Below, in pieces: positions 25,842 through 34,807 of a stretch of 41,606 nucleotides of DNA (position 1 is its first letter; every line of letters starts with the position of its first letter). The notes beneath the pieces are model-generated. The model was not told where the DNA came from and did no database searches. It saw nothing but the letters and a program-made list of their open reading frames with translations. The DNA comes from JBCCMB01 sp039026555 (GTDB taxonomy: Bacteria; Pseudomonadota; Alphaproteobacteria; Caulobacterales; Hyphomonadaceae): assembly GCA_039026555.1 (NCBI GenBank), contig JBCCMB010000010.1, positions 1 through 41,606 of the forward strand, given 5' to 3'. The position numbers and the translations under genes are program-made.

Positions 25842-28172
25842 CTATTTCTTCGTTACGTAATACTGTGCGTACCGTTGCCCATAATAGGTCGGATCCTCAA
25901 GGCCGAGATAAGCGCGCGCGGATGGCGGAACTTGCGTATAGACGACGCCGAGGATTTTTCCAGCATCAGAGAGCAAGCGTTCAAACGCGGTGTTGATCGC
26001 CTTTCTAGGAATTGCACCCCACTTGATCACAAACAACGTGCAATCGGACATTGCTGAAAGCAACTTAGCATCAGCGACTGCGAGCACCGGAGGAGCGTCC
26101 AAAATAATTCGGTCATACTTCCCGCGCATCTCTTCTATGAGCAGCCTCATCTCAGGCCGGCCGAAAACATCCTTGACCATGAATTCAGGGCGCTGAAGCG
26201 GCAGAAGATGAAGCTCCGCGTTATCCACGACAATCACGTCGTCTATCTCGGCTTTACCGCTAAGGACTTCAAGCAACCCAGCTTCAGGCGGCTCAGGCAA
26301 AAGATCTCGTAGAGAATTTCGCCGCACGTCGCAGTCCACAAGCAAGACTCGGTCTCCAGAGAACGCCATAACGCGCGCTAACGACGCCGCAACCGTGGAC
26401 TTGCCTTCGGCCGGCATTGTCGACGTGACGGTCACAACCTTAGGCAGCACTTCCACGCCATTTTTCGTGAGAGTGGCGTTCCTGACATTCCTTAGAGTTT
26501 CCGCGAAGACGGAAAAAGGGTTGATGACGACGAAGTCCCAAACTGGCGCATTCCCGTTATCTAAGCGCAGATTGCTCTTGGTCACTTTAGACAATGAGCC
26601 CAACAGGTTCGACCCCAACTTCTCAACATGCGCGCGAGTTTTCGCGGCGCCGTCAAGCGTCTCCGCTATAATGACGCCGATCGCCCCCAGGCAAATCCCG
26701 AACAAAATACCGAGCACTGAGAATAGCGGCTTGTTTGGAAAGTTTGGAGCGATTGGTACAGCGGCCTGGTTGATGACCCGCGTCGTCGTCTCGCCAAGTT
26801 GAGCTTCTTGAGACCGTTGCTGCGCGAGACGGCTAAGCTCTTGATACGTTTCACGTTTCGCATCGACCTCACGCATCAAACCATCGATTTGAACTTCAAC
26901 CTGCGCCGCAGCTGCTCTTCGATCTTCCAACTGGGTTAGAAGCCTTGATAGCGAATCCGCACGAACGCGCGCAGCGATCGCATCGTTTTCGAGCCCGCTG
27001 ACAATACGTGTCGCTTCCGCAGTAAGCTCTCTTCCAATATCCATCAATTGCTGGCTAATACGCGCTTGCTCTGGGTGCAAAGCGCCGTATCGCTCGTCGA
27101 TGCGCGCTTTTTCACCCAATAGAACTGCGCGTCGCTGGCGAAGGTCGGTAATCGCAGTGGATTGAAGAACCGCGGTGACAGCGTCAATTTCGCCTCGCTG
27201 CATTTGCTCACGGGCGGTTTCAGCTTTTGCGCGTGCGTCGACCGCCTCAGACTGCGCCATTGCGAATTGAGCGGTAATGGTCGAGAGCTGCATGTCCGCG
27301 ACAGAACCGTCGCCAGCACCGCCGCCAACCGTTCGCGTTTCCGCCCTCGTTCTAGCGATACCCCGCTCGGCCTCGCGCACTTCCTCCGCCAAAGTTTCGA
27401 GCTGACGGCTTAACGCCATTGCCTGGTCAGCAGCAGCCTGGCTACGCTGATTACGATTGAATTTGATGTATTCCTCAACAATTCCGTTCGCCAGCATCTG
27501 TGCTTTTTCGGGAGAATTAGACTTCGTCCCAACGACGACGATGTAGCTCGTGCCCTCGCGATAAACGACGAGATTCTCCAGCAAAGCGTCGATCACGGTG
27601 GGGATAGAAGCCCCCTCATCCGCAGCGGCGACGGCAACGGCCGAACCTTCCACCTCGCCGTCTATGGCGACAGACTGCTCACCTGCCTCTTCAACACTAG
27701 CGACAGGCTGTTCTTCCGCTGTATCCACATCGGCGATAAACGGCGTTTCCGCTTCATCCAAAGCAACGGCGGATAAGCCATCCCCGACCTCAGCATCATT
27801 GGCGGAGGACACCCCTTCATTAGCATCATTGGTTGAGGAAGCCTCTTCATTTTTGGCTTCAATGTCCGCGAATTCCGGGTCGCGGTATAATTCGAACCGC
27901 TTCACGACAGCCCGAGCTACATCGCGGGACTGAATTAGAGAGATTTCGGTATCGATCAAAGCGGAATCGGGAGGGGCGTTCCCGTCTTCCGATAGGATAG
28001 CCGTTGTATTTCTAGGCTCTAGCTGAAGTTTTGCTTCTGCAAGATAGACAGGCGTCATCAAAAAAGCCGCGGCGACAATCGCACTGGCGCCCAGCAGAAA
28101 CAGAAGCATGAAGATGAAAACTCTCCGCCTCAGCACCGAAACGACTGTGCGGAATTCCATCTGATCGGCCAT
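25842..28172 (-). CDS. Wzc/ExoP-like polysaccharide co-polymerase and tyrosine autokinase
   Basis: This 776-residue inner-membrane protein controls chain length and export of a polysaccharide. Membrane helix 1 is about 18-38. A Wzz-type periplasmic coiled coil follows, and helix 2 (about 483-503) is preceded by PNFPNKP. The cytoplasmic BY-kinase has Walker A STMPAEGKST (584-593), A' LLVDCD (610-615) and Walker B IILDAPP (689-695). Its Tyr-rich tail carries Tyr755, 763, 764, 768, 771 and 772. Residues about 103-189 form an acidic, almost Lys/Arg-free insertion within the Wzz domain, which is unusual. No separate kinase gene is needed. It is the leftmost gene of the exopolysaccharide cluster. 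No Wza gene is in the window. Confidence 0.93.
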   Translation of the reverse strand: MADQMEFRTVVSVLRRRVFIFMLLFLLGASAIVAAAFLMTPVYLAEAKLQLEPRNTTAILSEDGNAPPDSALIDTEISLIQSRDVARAVVKRFELYRDPEFADIEAKNEEASSTNDANEGVSSANDAEVGDGLSAVALDEAETPFIADVDTAEEQPVASVEEAGEQSVAIDGEVEGSAVAVAAADEGASIPTVIDALLENLVVYREGTSYIVVVGTKSNSPEKAQMLANGIVEEYIKFNRNQRSQAAADQAMALSRQLETLAEEVREAERGIARTRAETRTVGGGAGDGSVADMQLSTITAQFAMAQSEAVDARAKAETAREQMQRGEIDAVTAVLQSTAITDLRQRRAVLLGEKARIDERYGALHPEQARISQQLMDIGRELTAEATRIVSGLENDAIAARVRADSLSRLLTQLEDRRAAAAQVEVQIDGLMREVDAKRETYQELSRLAQQRSQEAQLGETTTRVINQAAVPIAPNFPNKPLFSVLGILFGICLGAIGVIIAETLDGAAKTRAHVEKLGSNLLGSLSKVTKSNLRLDNGNAPVWDFVVINPFSVFAETLRNVRNATLTKNGVEVLPKVVTVTSTMPAEGKSTVAASLARVMAFSGDRVLLVDCDVRRNSLRDLLPEPPEAGLLEVLSGKAEIDDVIVVDNAELHLLPLQRPEFMVKDVFGRPEMRLLIEEMRGKYDRIILDAPPVLAVADAKLLSAMSDCTLFVIKWGAIPRKAINTAFERLLSDAGKILGVVYTQVPPSARAYLGLEDPTYYGQRYAQYYVTKK

Positions 28173-28630
28173 GACGATAATCTCTACTCAATAGTTAACT
28201 AATTGGTTCGCTTTGCGGTGGGTCTGCGCCGCGTGAAAACCGCGCATAATCTCAACATAAAGCCCGGAGGAACGTTCGGAGCACGCCCGCCTCTGGGAAA
28301 GGTTGAATCTTCACGAAGCCGCTACGCATACCGCCAAGTTTCACAACGACCTCACTCGGCAGATCTATTCTGCACGCCTTGGACAAGTTCTCGGATGCAC
28401 TAAAACGAAACAAAATCTATAATCCTCTACGCGTCCTGAACAACTGCGTTACGCAGCGACAAAGACGCTCTCATACCGAACCGCATGGGAGCTCCAATTC
28501 TCGCGGCGCAACAAGCGCATATCCATCGTCGCTACAAGCAAACGGCGGACCAAGCTGCTTAAGAGACTGAGATTCCGTTGAAATTTCTTGAAATGAGATA
28601 AAACGCGACGGCCGAACGGCCCAAATCGTC
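28173..28630. other. Gene-free gap upstream of the Wzc-like gene
   Basis: About 460 bp lie between the end of the oxidoreductase gene and the Wzc-like start, both on the minus strand. I see no supported gene. A 10-bp palindrome TAGTTAACTA lies at 28192-28201, just before the Wzc ribosome site, and the DNA is A/T-richer than the left half of the window. A promoter for the Wzc-like gene is likely but not identifiable. Confidence 0.45.
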
Positions 28631-29941
28631 CTATTTATGCAACGTAGATACGACGCTCGACAACGCCCTCTCGAGAAGCCCTGGCCGGGCATATCTGTCA
28701 AAATCGATCTCCGCTTCCACGATATCTTGGAGAGGTTTGATCGGTCGAAAAGTCGTTTGCGGCTTCACCGCAACACCATTGTCTCCCGCGCCATGAATGA
28801 GCAAAGACAGTTCATTGAGGTGGATAAGAAAATCAGGCGGCGTTGGCTGGATACGCCCATCTTTCAACGCGCGCGCCATTTCCGCTACGCCTAATAACTT
28901 GTCTTGCGCATAGATTTCGCGGCGCCGAAGCCAGCTGACAAATTTGTGCTTCAATGATTTGCCGACACCTCGATCGGATTCAACCGCGTGTGACTTCCAA
29001 CGCCTCATCGGTGGCATTCTGCGTCCCCCAACCCCAGCAGCGCGGCCTAAGAGCGGTTGGGTCCTGACTGTCCGCAGTTTTCGAGCGCTTAAACTCACGC
29101 GAGAGAACTTCTCTATGCGAACAGATGTTTGGTCGTGAAAGACATTGTCGGCGGTAATCTCACCCGCTTCGCCGACAATCCTAAATTGGTGGTCTCTAGG
29201 CCCAACCCAAGAACAGGTGACCCGAGCTGAAACGCCATTTTCAAACTTTAAACACGCAACGGACAGATCCGGCGTATCGTTGGGCGATAAAGGTTCGCTC
29301 GTTTTTTCTTCAACAAGGTGGCTTGCAAAAGCCGTCACCGATACTGCTGGCCCGAAAATAGCGCACAACCAAACGAGATGGTAACCGACATGTTCAAGCG
29401 TACAACCTGCTTGAAGCTCCTCGGCGTAAGGAAACGGCGCGCCTGTCGGGCTGCGCACGGATTCCAAATTCATTAAATGCGCAGGATTATCGTCCAGTTC
29501 TGCGTAGACCAATACAGGCTTGCCGATAACGCCGCTATCGACAGCGCGCCAGATTGAACTGACGGAATCGCTGAAGAGGTTGCTTGGCGCCGCAGAAAGA
29601 ACTCGTCCGTTCTTTTCAGCAATGGCGAACAAGTCCTGAGTTTGTTTCAGGTCAGTCGTAATTGGTTTTTCTGAATATACATGCTTGCCTGCTTCGAGCG
29701 CACGTTCAGTGACCTCAAAATGGGAAGCGATGCTGGTCAGATTAACGACGATTTGCACCTCAGGATCTCGTAGCAAATCATCGTAACTGTCATACTTCGC
29801 TAAATCGTAATGCTTGCAAACGACATCAAGTCGTTTCTCATCAATATCGAAGACCCCGCAGATCCGCATTTCTGGGTAAGCCCATTGGGTACGCATGTAT
29901 ATGTCGAAGACATACCCGCAACCGACAAAAGCGATATTCAT
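28631..29941 (-). CDS. Gfo/Idh/MocA-family oxidoreductase (first of a pair)
   Basis: This 436-residue NAD(P)-dependent sugar oxidoreductase has a Rossmann N-terminus with GCGYVFD (7-13) and the catalytic EKP (91-93). It continues into the C-terminal alpha/beta domain with TLEHVGYHL (His184). Residues about 285-345 form an extra basic segment, not typical of the family. The substrate is probably a nucleotide sugar or a sugar precursor in exopolysaccharide synthesis, inferred from context. Its ATG overlaps the stop of the second oxidoreductase gene (ATGA, 29938-29941), so it is translated after that gene. Confidence 0.88.
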   Translation of the reverse strand: MNIAFVGCGYVFDIYMRTQWAYPEMRICGVFDIDEKRLDVVCKHYDLAKYDSYDDLLRDPEVQIVVNLTSIASHFEVTERALEAGKHVYSEKPITTDLKQTQDLFAIAEKNGRVLSAAPSNLFSDSVSSIWRAVDSGVIGKPVLVYAELDDNPAHLMNLESVRSPTGAPFPYAEELQAGCTLEHVGYHLVWLCAIFGPAVSVTAFASHLVEEKTSEPLSPNDTPDLSVACLKFENGVSARVTCSWVGPRDHQFRIVGEAGEITADNVFHDQTSVRIEKFSRVSLSARKLRTVRTQPLLGRAAGVGGRRMPPMRRWKSHAVESDRGVGKSLKHKFVSWLRRREIYAQDKLLGVAEMARALKDGRIQPTPPDFLIHLNELSLLIHGAGDNGVAVKPQTTFRPIKPLQDIVEAEIDFDRYARPGLLERALSSVVSTLHK

Positions 29942-31029
29942 ACAGCGTCGATCTCCTTGTGGCGGTCCGATTTCACCGCCAGCAATACTTCGTCAAGGAA
30001 CGCTGCAACCGCCACGCTGTCGTCCAAGGGCATAATTTGGCTCTCGGTCTCCCCGCGCATGACGCAGTCTCTCACCTCATCCATTTCATAATGATACCCG
30101 TTGCCGCGATAATAATGAAAATCTGCGGTGGAACCGCTACGGCTGGATTTCCCCAGTCTTTGCGCCAAGAAATGAACGAAACCATTTTGGCGGAAGCGTT
30201 CGCGGAAATCGAACCTCGGCCTTTCATACCCCACCGGCGATTGGCTTGATACGTCCACTCCATAAGGGCGCACCACTGAGCCCCGCAGGGATAACATGCC
30301 TTGAGCGCCTAAAACCTGAAAGTGATCCGGCGCCCACGCCCGCATGCTTACGAAGAAAGATCCGATCACGCCGTTAGAGAAGGTGGCGTGAACTGCGGCG
30401 TCTTCGACGACGCCCGTCTCTCCTATTCTTCCGACCGCCTGAACATCAACCGGAGCGCCGAACAGCCATTGCGACAACGACAACGGATATGGCGCCAAAT
30501 GGGACAGCGCGCCTTGTCCCAAATTGGAATCGTACATGGTATTCTCGATATCCGGCGCGACGGAAATGCCGAAATTACCTGTGACAAAACGAATGTCGCC
30601 TAACTCCTCGGAAGCCACTCGCTCCCGCAAAGCTTGCGCTGCTGGCAGAAACCGCGTCCACATCGCCTCCATTGCAAACACGGAGTTAGCGCGCGCAGCG
30701 TCCGCCACACGACGCGCTTCTTCGGCGTTGAGTGCGAATGGCTTTTCAACAAGGACGGGAATTCCAGCCTCGATGCAAAGAAGCGCGTGCTTGGCGTGTT
30801 CCGACGGCGGGGTTGCAATGTAAATGGCGTCGACGTCGGCGTCTTGGACAGCTGCGGTATATCCTTCGATCGCTCGAGCGACGCCCACACCGTCAGCGAA
30901 ACGCTGCGCTGACTTCAAGGAACGAGATGCTATAAAGGACGCTTCTGCATTCTTAGCTTGGGCTAACCCCGCCAAGAACTTTGTCGAGATCGCACCGGTC
31001 CCGAAAACACCCCACCGAAATTTTGTCAC
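29938..31029 (-). CDS. Gfo/Idh/MocA-family oxidoreductase (second of a pair)
   Basis: This 363-residue NAD(P)-dependent enzyme has the Rossmann motif GVFGTGAIS (7-15) and the catalytic EKP (95-97). FAMEAMWTRFLPA follows, as in trans-dihydrodiol or sugar dehydrogenase-like members. It is only distantly similar to the neighbouring oxidoreductase, so they probably act in sequence or on different sugars rather than being recent duplicates. The start appears to be GTG 31029, 12 bp after the stop of the secreted hydrolase gene. The order hydrolase, oxidoreductase, oxidoreductase suggests one operon. Confidence 0.88.
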   Translation of the reverse strand: MTKFRWGVFGTGAISTKFLAGLAQAKNAEASFIASRSLKSAQRFADGVGVARAIEGYTAAVQDADVDAIYIATPPSEHAKHALLCIEAGIPVLVEKPFALNAEEARRVADAARANSVFAMEAMWTRFLPAAQALRERVASEELGDIRFVTGNFGISVAPDIENTMYDSNLGQGALSHLAPYPLSLSQWLFGAPVDVQAVGRIGETGVVEDAAVHATFSNGVIGSFFVSMRAWAPDHFQVLGAQGMLSLRGSVVRPYGVDVSSQSPVGYERPRFDFRERFRQNGFVHFLAQRLGKSSRSGSTADFHYYRGNGYHYEMDEVRDCVMRGETESQIMPLDDSVAVAAFLDEVLLAVKSDRHKEIDAV

Positions 31030-31041
31030 GAGCGCGCCGAA

Positions 31042-31995
31042 TTATTGTAGTTGAGGCGGATTGCCGAAAATTTCCCTGAAGCGGTCCGAGGTCGGACCAA
31101 GCTGACCGCAGCTCAACACTCCTGGGAAACTTGCATCGCTATTCCAGTAATTCATGTAGATAGCGTTATTTTCTTCAAACCAAGCTTCAGCGGCTTCCAC
31201 AAAAGCGGCTGAGTCACGCGTCATAACCCCCCATTCGGAAAAGGCCATTGGCTTGCCGCGCGCATTGGCGAAATCCCTGTGCCAACCCAGCCCGTACTTT
31301 TCCTGAAGCATTGTTTGCCAAGCTTCTAAAGGATCGGCTGGGTAATATTGCGTATGGTAATAGAAATCGATTCCGATGATGTCGACATAATCATCTCCAG
31401 GATAAGCATCTTCTGGATTCATGCCCTGGTCGCCGATGTTTACATTCCATTCAAAAACAAACTTGTCGGAAACGCTCCGAAAAACATCGACAAACTCTTG
31501 GAAGGCGCCGATATATTCCTGCTCTTTGCCAATTGCAGACCAAGCCATCCAGCTGGCGTTGAACTCCCACCCTACGCGTATGTAGACATCAGGGACGCCA
31601 TCGCTTGCGGCCAATATTTCTTCCGCAGCTCGCAAATATGCCGCGTTATATTCTCCTGCGGCGGCAGCCTCCAGGGTCGCGCCGCGAGGGATAAGCGGCA
31701 CGGACCAAATTACAGTCCTATCTATATCTTTCCACAATCCAGCGGCCCAACCGACGCTTCCCGAAAAATCTTCCCAGCTCTCGCCGCCAGTAAAGATAAG
31801 AACCTGCTCGACGCGACGGCCCAACCATTCTTCGAAAATCTTGACCTTCTCTGGTTCGTTGCCGACGAATACACCGACATTATTTGTTGGCTGAGGCTTT
31901 CTGTTCAGCAAATCATACTCAGCCGCGACCAACGACGAGCCCAGCGCCATAATGCACAGCAGACAAACGACGACCACAACGCGAAAAACAGCCAA
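31042..31995 (-). CDS. Secreted GH26-like glycoside hydrolase
   Basis: This 317-residue exported protein has a signal peptide (1-25, ending VAAEY). The fold appears to be a TIM barrel with two conserved glutamates, Glu144 in VYIRVGWEFNASW (acid/base) and Glu254 in MAFSEWGV (nucleophile). This arrangement is as in GH26 beta-mannanases and related endo-hydrolases. It probably trims or cleaves the polysaccharide made by this cluster during export, which is an inference from position. The TTG start at 31995 follows AAGGA with good spacing. Divergent transcription from the glycosyltransferase at 32218 leaves a 222-bp promoter region. Confidence 0.75.
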   Translation of the reverse strand: MAVFRVVVVVCLLCIMALGSSLVAAEYDLLNRKPQPTNNVGVFVGNEPEKVKIFEEWLGRRVEQVLIFTGGESWEDFSGSVGWAAGLWKDIDRTVIWSVPLIPRGATLEAAAAGEYNAAYLRAAEEILAASDGVPDVYIRVGWEFNASWMAWSAIGKEQEYIGAFQEFVDVFRSVSDKFVFEWNVNIGDQGMNPEDAYPGDDYVDIIGIDFYYHTQYYPADPLEAWQTMLQEKYGLGWHRDFANARGKPMAFSEWGVMTRDSAAFVEAAEAWFEENNAIYMNYWNSDASFPGVLSCGQLGPTSDRFREIFGNPPQLQ

Positions 31996-32217
31996 GATGT
32001 TATTCCTTAACGATATTGTTGTGACATATCAGTGTAACGCCCTTTGTATGCTAGGGTGAGGCGTCCAACGCTGTAAAGGCGACATAAGCTGCGAACGCAA
32101 GATTGGCGCCGCGATAAGAACCAATTCGACACCTGTTGGCGAAATAATGATCGAAACGAACACCCAATTCGCCTAATCAATCACCTCCAAGCCGAATTTT
32201 ACGAAGGACACGCGATT
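31996..32217. promoter_or_regulatory. Divergent promoter region of the exopolysaccharide cluster
   Basis: The 222-bp gap separates two divergently transcribed units, the hydrolase-oxidoreductase operon and the glycosyltransferase gene. Promoters for both must lie here. AAGGA before each TTG start is the only clear signal. No firm -35/-10 pair can be named. Confidence 0.5.
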
Positions 32218-33399
32218 TTGCGCCCTAAATGCTTATGGTTAACTCGAACGTTACCGGAACACATGGATGCCGGCGACCTAATCTACAGCGGAAAACTAGT
32301 TCGCGCGGTGAGCTGCCAAGACGTAGATATCGTTTGCTTGGGCTTCAAAGGGCCGCCAACTCCGGAATCTGACGCTGTCGATGATAAAGGCGTCAAATGG
32401 CGAGCGGTAAATGGGACGCCGGCCTCTCGAACACGAGCCATGCTGAGCGCATTGCCGCTGGAATGCGCCCGCTTCGCCACACGAGAATATCGCGAACTCT
32501 TCAAAACACTGGTCCAAAATGAACATTGGGATCTCATCGCGATTGATTACTACGGCGTCGGCTGGGCCCTGGACGAGCTGAACAAGCTTCCCAAGCGTCC
32601 CAATGCGAAGGTCATCTATGTCTCCCATAATTTTGAGACGGACCTGTCCAAACAAATAGCACGCGAATATCAGGGCAATATGGTCGCCAAAGCTGCTTTG
32701 GCGATAAACGCTTTCAAAACATCATGGCTTGAAAAACGATTGACGCGTGAATGCGACCTTGTATCCGCCATCACCAAAGCAGACGGCGAAGCCTATCTCG
32801 CGCTCGGCGCGCGACGCAACCCGCTCGTCCTCAGACCAGGATATGAGGGCTATCGAACGCCCAATCGGACAATATCTGCAGATACGCCACGCAAAGTAGT
32901 TGTATTGGGATCATATCGATGGATCGCCAAACAGATGAATTTGGAGGCGTTCCTAGAAACAGCAGACCCAGTATTCGCGGAAGCCGGCGTTTCGGTAGAC
33001 GTGATAGGTGATATTCCCGGGGATTTTGTCGAGCGGTGGCGCAACAAACTACAAGCAACGCAATTACGCGGGTTTGTCGACGATCTGCAAGCTGAGCTGA
33101 CCGCTTACCGAATGGGCTTAGTGATCGAGGCCGTCGGCGGCGGATTCAAACTCAAGATTCTAGACTATGCGTTCAATCGCCTTCCAATAGTAGCCATCCT
33201 AGCCGGGGTGGCTGGCGCCGAAGACCTTCATGATCACTTCGAATTGGCGAGTGATTTTGCGGAACTCGCTGAGAAAGTCATCGCGACCATAGACGATTTC
33301 AATCGTCTAAACGCCATGCACTCAGGGGCGTTTGATGTCGCTGAAGGCGCTTTTGATTGGGACAAAAATGCTCGAACTATTCTTGACAACATCAAGTAA
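32218..33399 (+). CDS. GT-B glycosyltransferase (family 4-like)
   Basis: This 393-residue protein has the two-Rossmann GT-B layout. The N-terminal half has WLTRTLPEHMDAGDLIYSGKLVRAV, and NFETDLSKQIAREYQ follows. The C-terminal half has VVVLGSYRWIAKQMNLEAFLE, DVIGDIPGDF, and VIEAVGGGFKLKILDYAFNRLPIVA, which replaces the usual GT4 E-x7-E segment. It probably adds one sugar to the lipid-linked repeat unit. The TTG start 32218 follows AAGGA 9 bases upstream. It ends 8 bp inside the 3' end of the polymerase gene on the other strand. Confidence 0.8.
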   Translation: MRPKCLWLTRTLPEHMDAGDLIYSGKLVRAVSCQDVDIVCLGFKGPPTPESDAVDDKGVKWRAVNGTPASRTRAMLSALPLECARFATREYRELFKTLVQNEHWDLIAIDYYGVGWALDELNKLPKRPNAKVIYVSHNFETDLSKQIAREYQGNMVAKAALAINAFKTSWLEKRLTRECDLVSAITKADGEAYLALGARRNPLVLRPGYEGYRTPNRTISADTPRKVVVLGSYRWIAKQMNLEAFLETADPVFAEAGVSVDVIGDIPGDFVERWRNKLQATQLRGFVDDLQAELTAYRMGLVIEAVGGGFKLKILDYAFNRLPIVAILAGVAGAEDLHDHFELASDFAELAEKVIATIDDFNRLNAMHSGAFDVAEGAFDWDKNARTILDNIK

Positions 33400-34654
33400 A
33401 CGCATAGGCCGGGGTTGCACGTATTCGCTCAGATTCATGGATTATGGGTTCGTCTTGAAATCGAAACAGCGTGCAAAACAACGCCATCGGCAAAATGAAG
33501 ATCGGCAATGAAAGCGCTCCAGCTCCAAGCATGTAAAACACGAAGAAACCCCATGCGACTTTCAAGCTCGGTGTGTTGTAAAACAAGCTCGTGATCACAA
33601 ACAAACAAAGAGCGACCGCCATGGCCAATCCGTATTCCGTGATCGCCTTGGTTAGCGGAAGACTGTTGGTCAAAGCATTCTCAGGCGCGTTACCCGCTCC
33701 AACGCCGGAATAAAGAGCCTCAGGTCTTTGCAATTGCTGGAGCGTGTGGTCGACAGGCGCGACATAACGCATATGCGCGCTGGACCCCGGCACCGCGAAC
33801 TCAGTTATACGCCCGCCTACTTCGTCGAACCATCCGATCGCGCCGGCGGCGAACGTCACTGCGACTAGCCCCACAAGGGACGCGACCAACATTCTTGGCG
33901 ACAAACTTATGAGAAAGAGCGGGCTCATGAGGACCAAAATCAACAAGCCGGTCCCGGCAAAGGTCGTCAGTATCGCCACCCCTAGAATAACGAGCACCAA
34001 GACCCTGTTGAACCAAATCAGTTCAATTATGAGCGCAAGTGCAAGAAACTGGGACACAAACGACGTTTCCAAGAAGAAGAAGGCGTTGGGCTTCATCAGC
34101 GGACTGCCGTAGTTCAGAGGCTGCAGATAATTGAAATCGATAATAAGCAAAGCCGGCGGGATGAAGTCTTCCATATTGGGCCAATTCGACGCGCCCAAGA
34201 CTATTTGCACCGTATGTTGCAAAAATGTGAGGCCGGCCACGATAACCATCACCGTTTGAAATCTCTTCAAAATGGCGAGGTATGTCTCTTTTTGGACCTC
34301 AATAACAAATAAGAAGCAAACATAGTTCGCAAACAAAAGCAGGATTGAAAGAATCGAGAAGGACGTTGCGCCAAGAACCTGGGAAGCAATCGATATGCAA
34401 GCCAAAATGGCAAAGAGCAGAAATCGAAGCGGCTGCAGCGTCGCCACGCCCCTAAATACGAGATACGCCAGTCCTGTCAGAAAAACGAGGATTGAAATGG
34501 CGATGGCTCCGTCGCCCACGACAATCCCGATCTTTTGCAAGAACACCAAAACGATTATTTGGATGGTCGCAAATCCCAACGCGACTTTAGATACGGTTGA
34601 AACCCGATCTCTTTCCGGCGAGAAACTGCGCGTATTCAAGGCTGCTTCGTACAA
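33392..34654 (-). CDS. Wzy/O-antigen ligase-like membrane protein
   Basis: This 420-residue protein has about ten membrane segments, with a large periplasmic loop near residues 275-325 (WFDEVGGRITEFAVPGSS, then PEALYSGVGAGNAP). This topology is that of Wzy polymerases and O-antigen ligases, which polymerise the repeat units of Wzx/Wzy polysaccharides. The sequence is too variable to name. Start is at TTG 34654 after GGGGAT, the third TTG start in this cluster. No other candidate for the polymerase is in the window, so this is the natural Wzy. Confidence 0.78.
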   Translation of the reverse strand: MYEAALNTRSFSPERDRVSTVSKVALGFATIQIIVLVFLQKIGIVVGDGAIAISILVFLTGLAYLVFRGVATLQPLRFLLFAILACISIASQVLGATSFSILSILLLFANYVCFLFVIEVQKETYLAILKRFQTVMVIVAGLTFLQHTVQIVLGASNWPNMEDFIPPALLIIDFNYLQPLNYGSPLMKPNAFFFLETSFVSQFLALALIIELIWFNRVLVLVILGVAILTTFAGTGLLILVLMSPLFLISLSPRMLVASLVGLVAVTFAAGAIGWFDEVGGRITEFAVPGSSAHMRYVAPVDHTLQQLQRPEALYSGVGAGNAPENALTNSLPLTKAITEYGLAMAVALCLFVITSLFYNTPSLKVAWGFFVFYMLGAGALSLPIFILPMALFCTLFRFQDEPIIHESERIRATPAYAFT

Positions 34655-34807
34655 CTTTCATCCCCTGTTTGGGCTTGAAATTTATCTACTTTTTGGATCA
34701 AAACCGCCCCCTATTGCTATGCGGTTTTGACGGAACTATAACTTCGCCCGAAATCGGCTGAGCGGCGGCGTGGGCCGCGTCGCACCCGCCGACGAGGGCT
34801 GAGGGGC

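Noticed and set aside
28192..28201. Palindrome TAGTTAACTA before the Wzc-like gene as an operator
   Set aside because: Ten bases of A/T-rich palindrome occur easily by chance; no second copy was noticed in the cluster.
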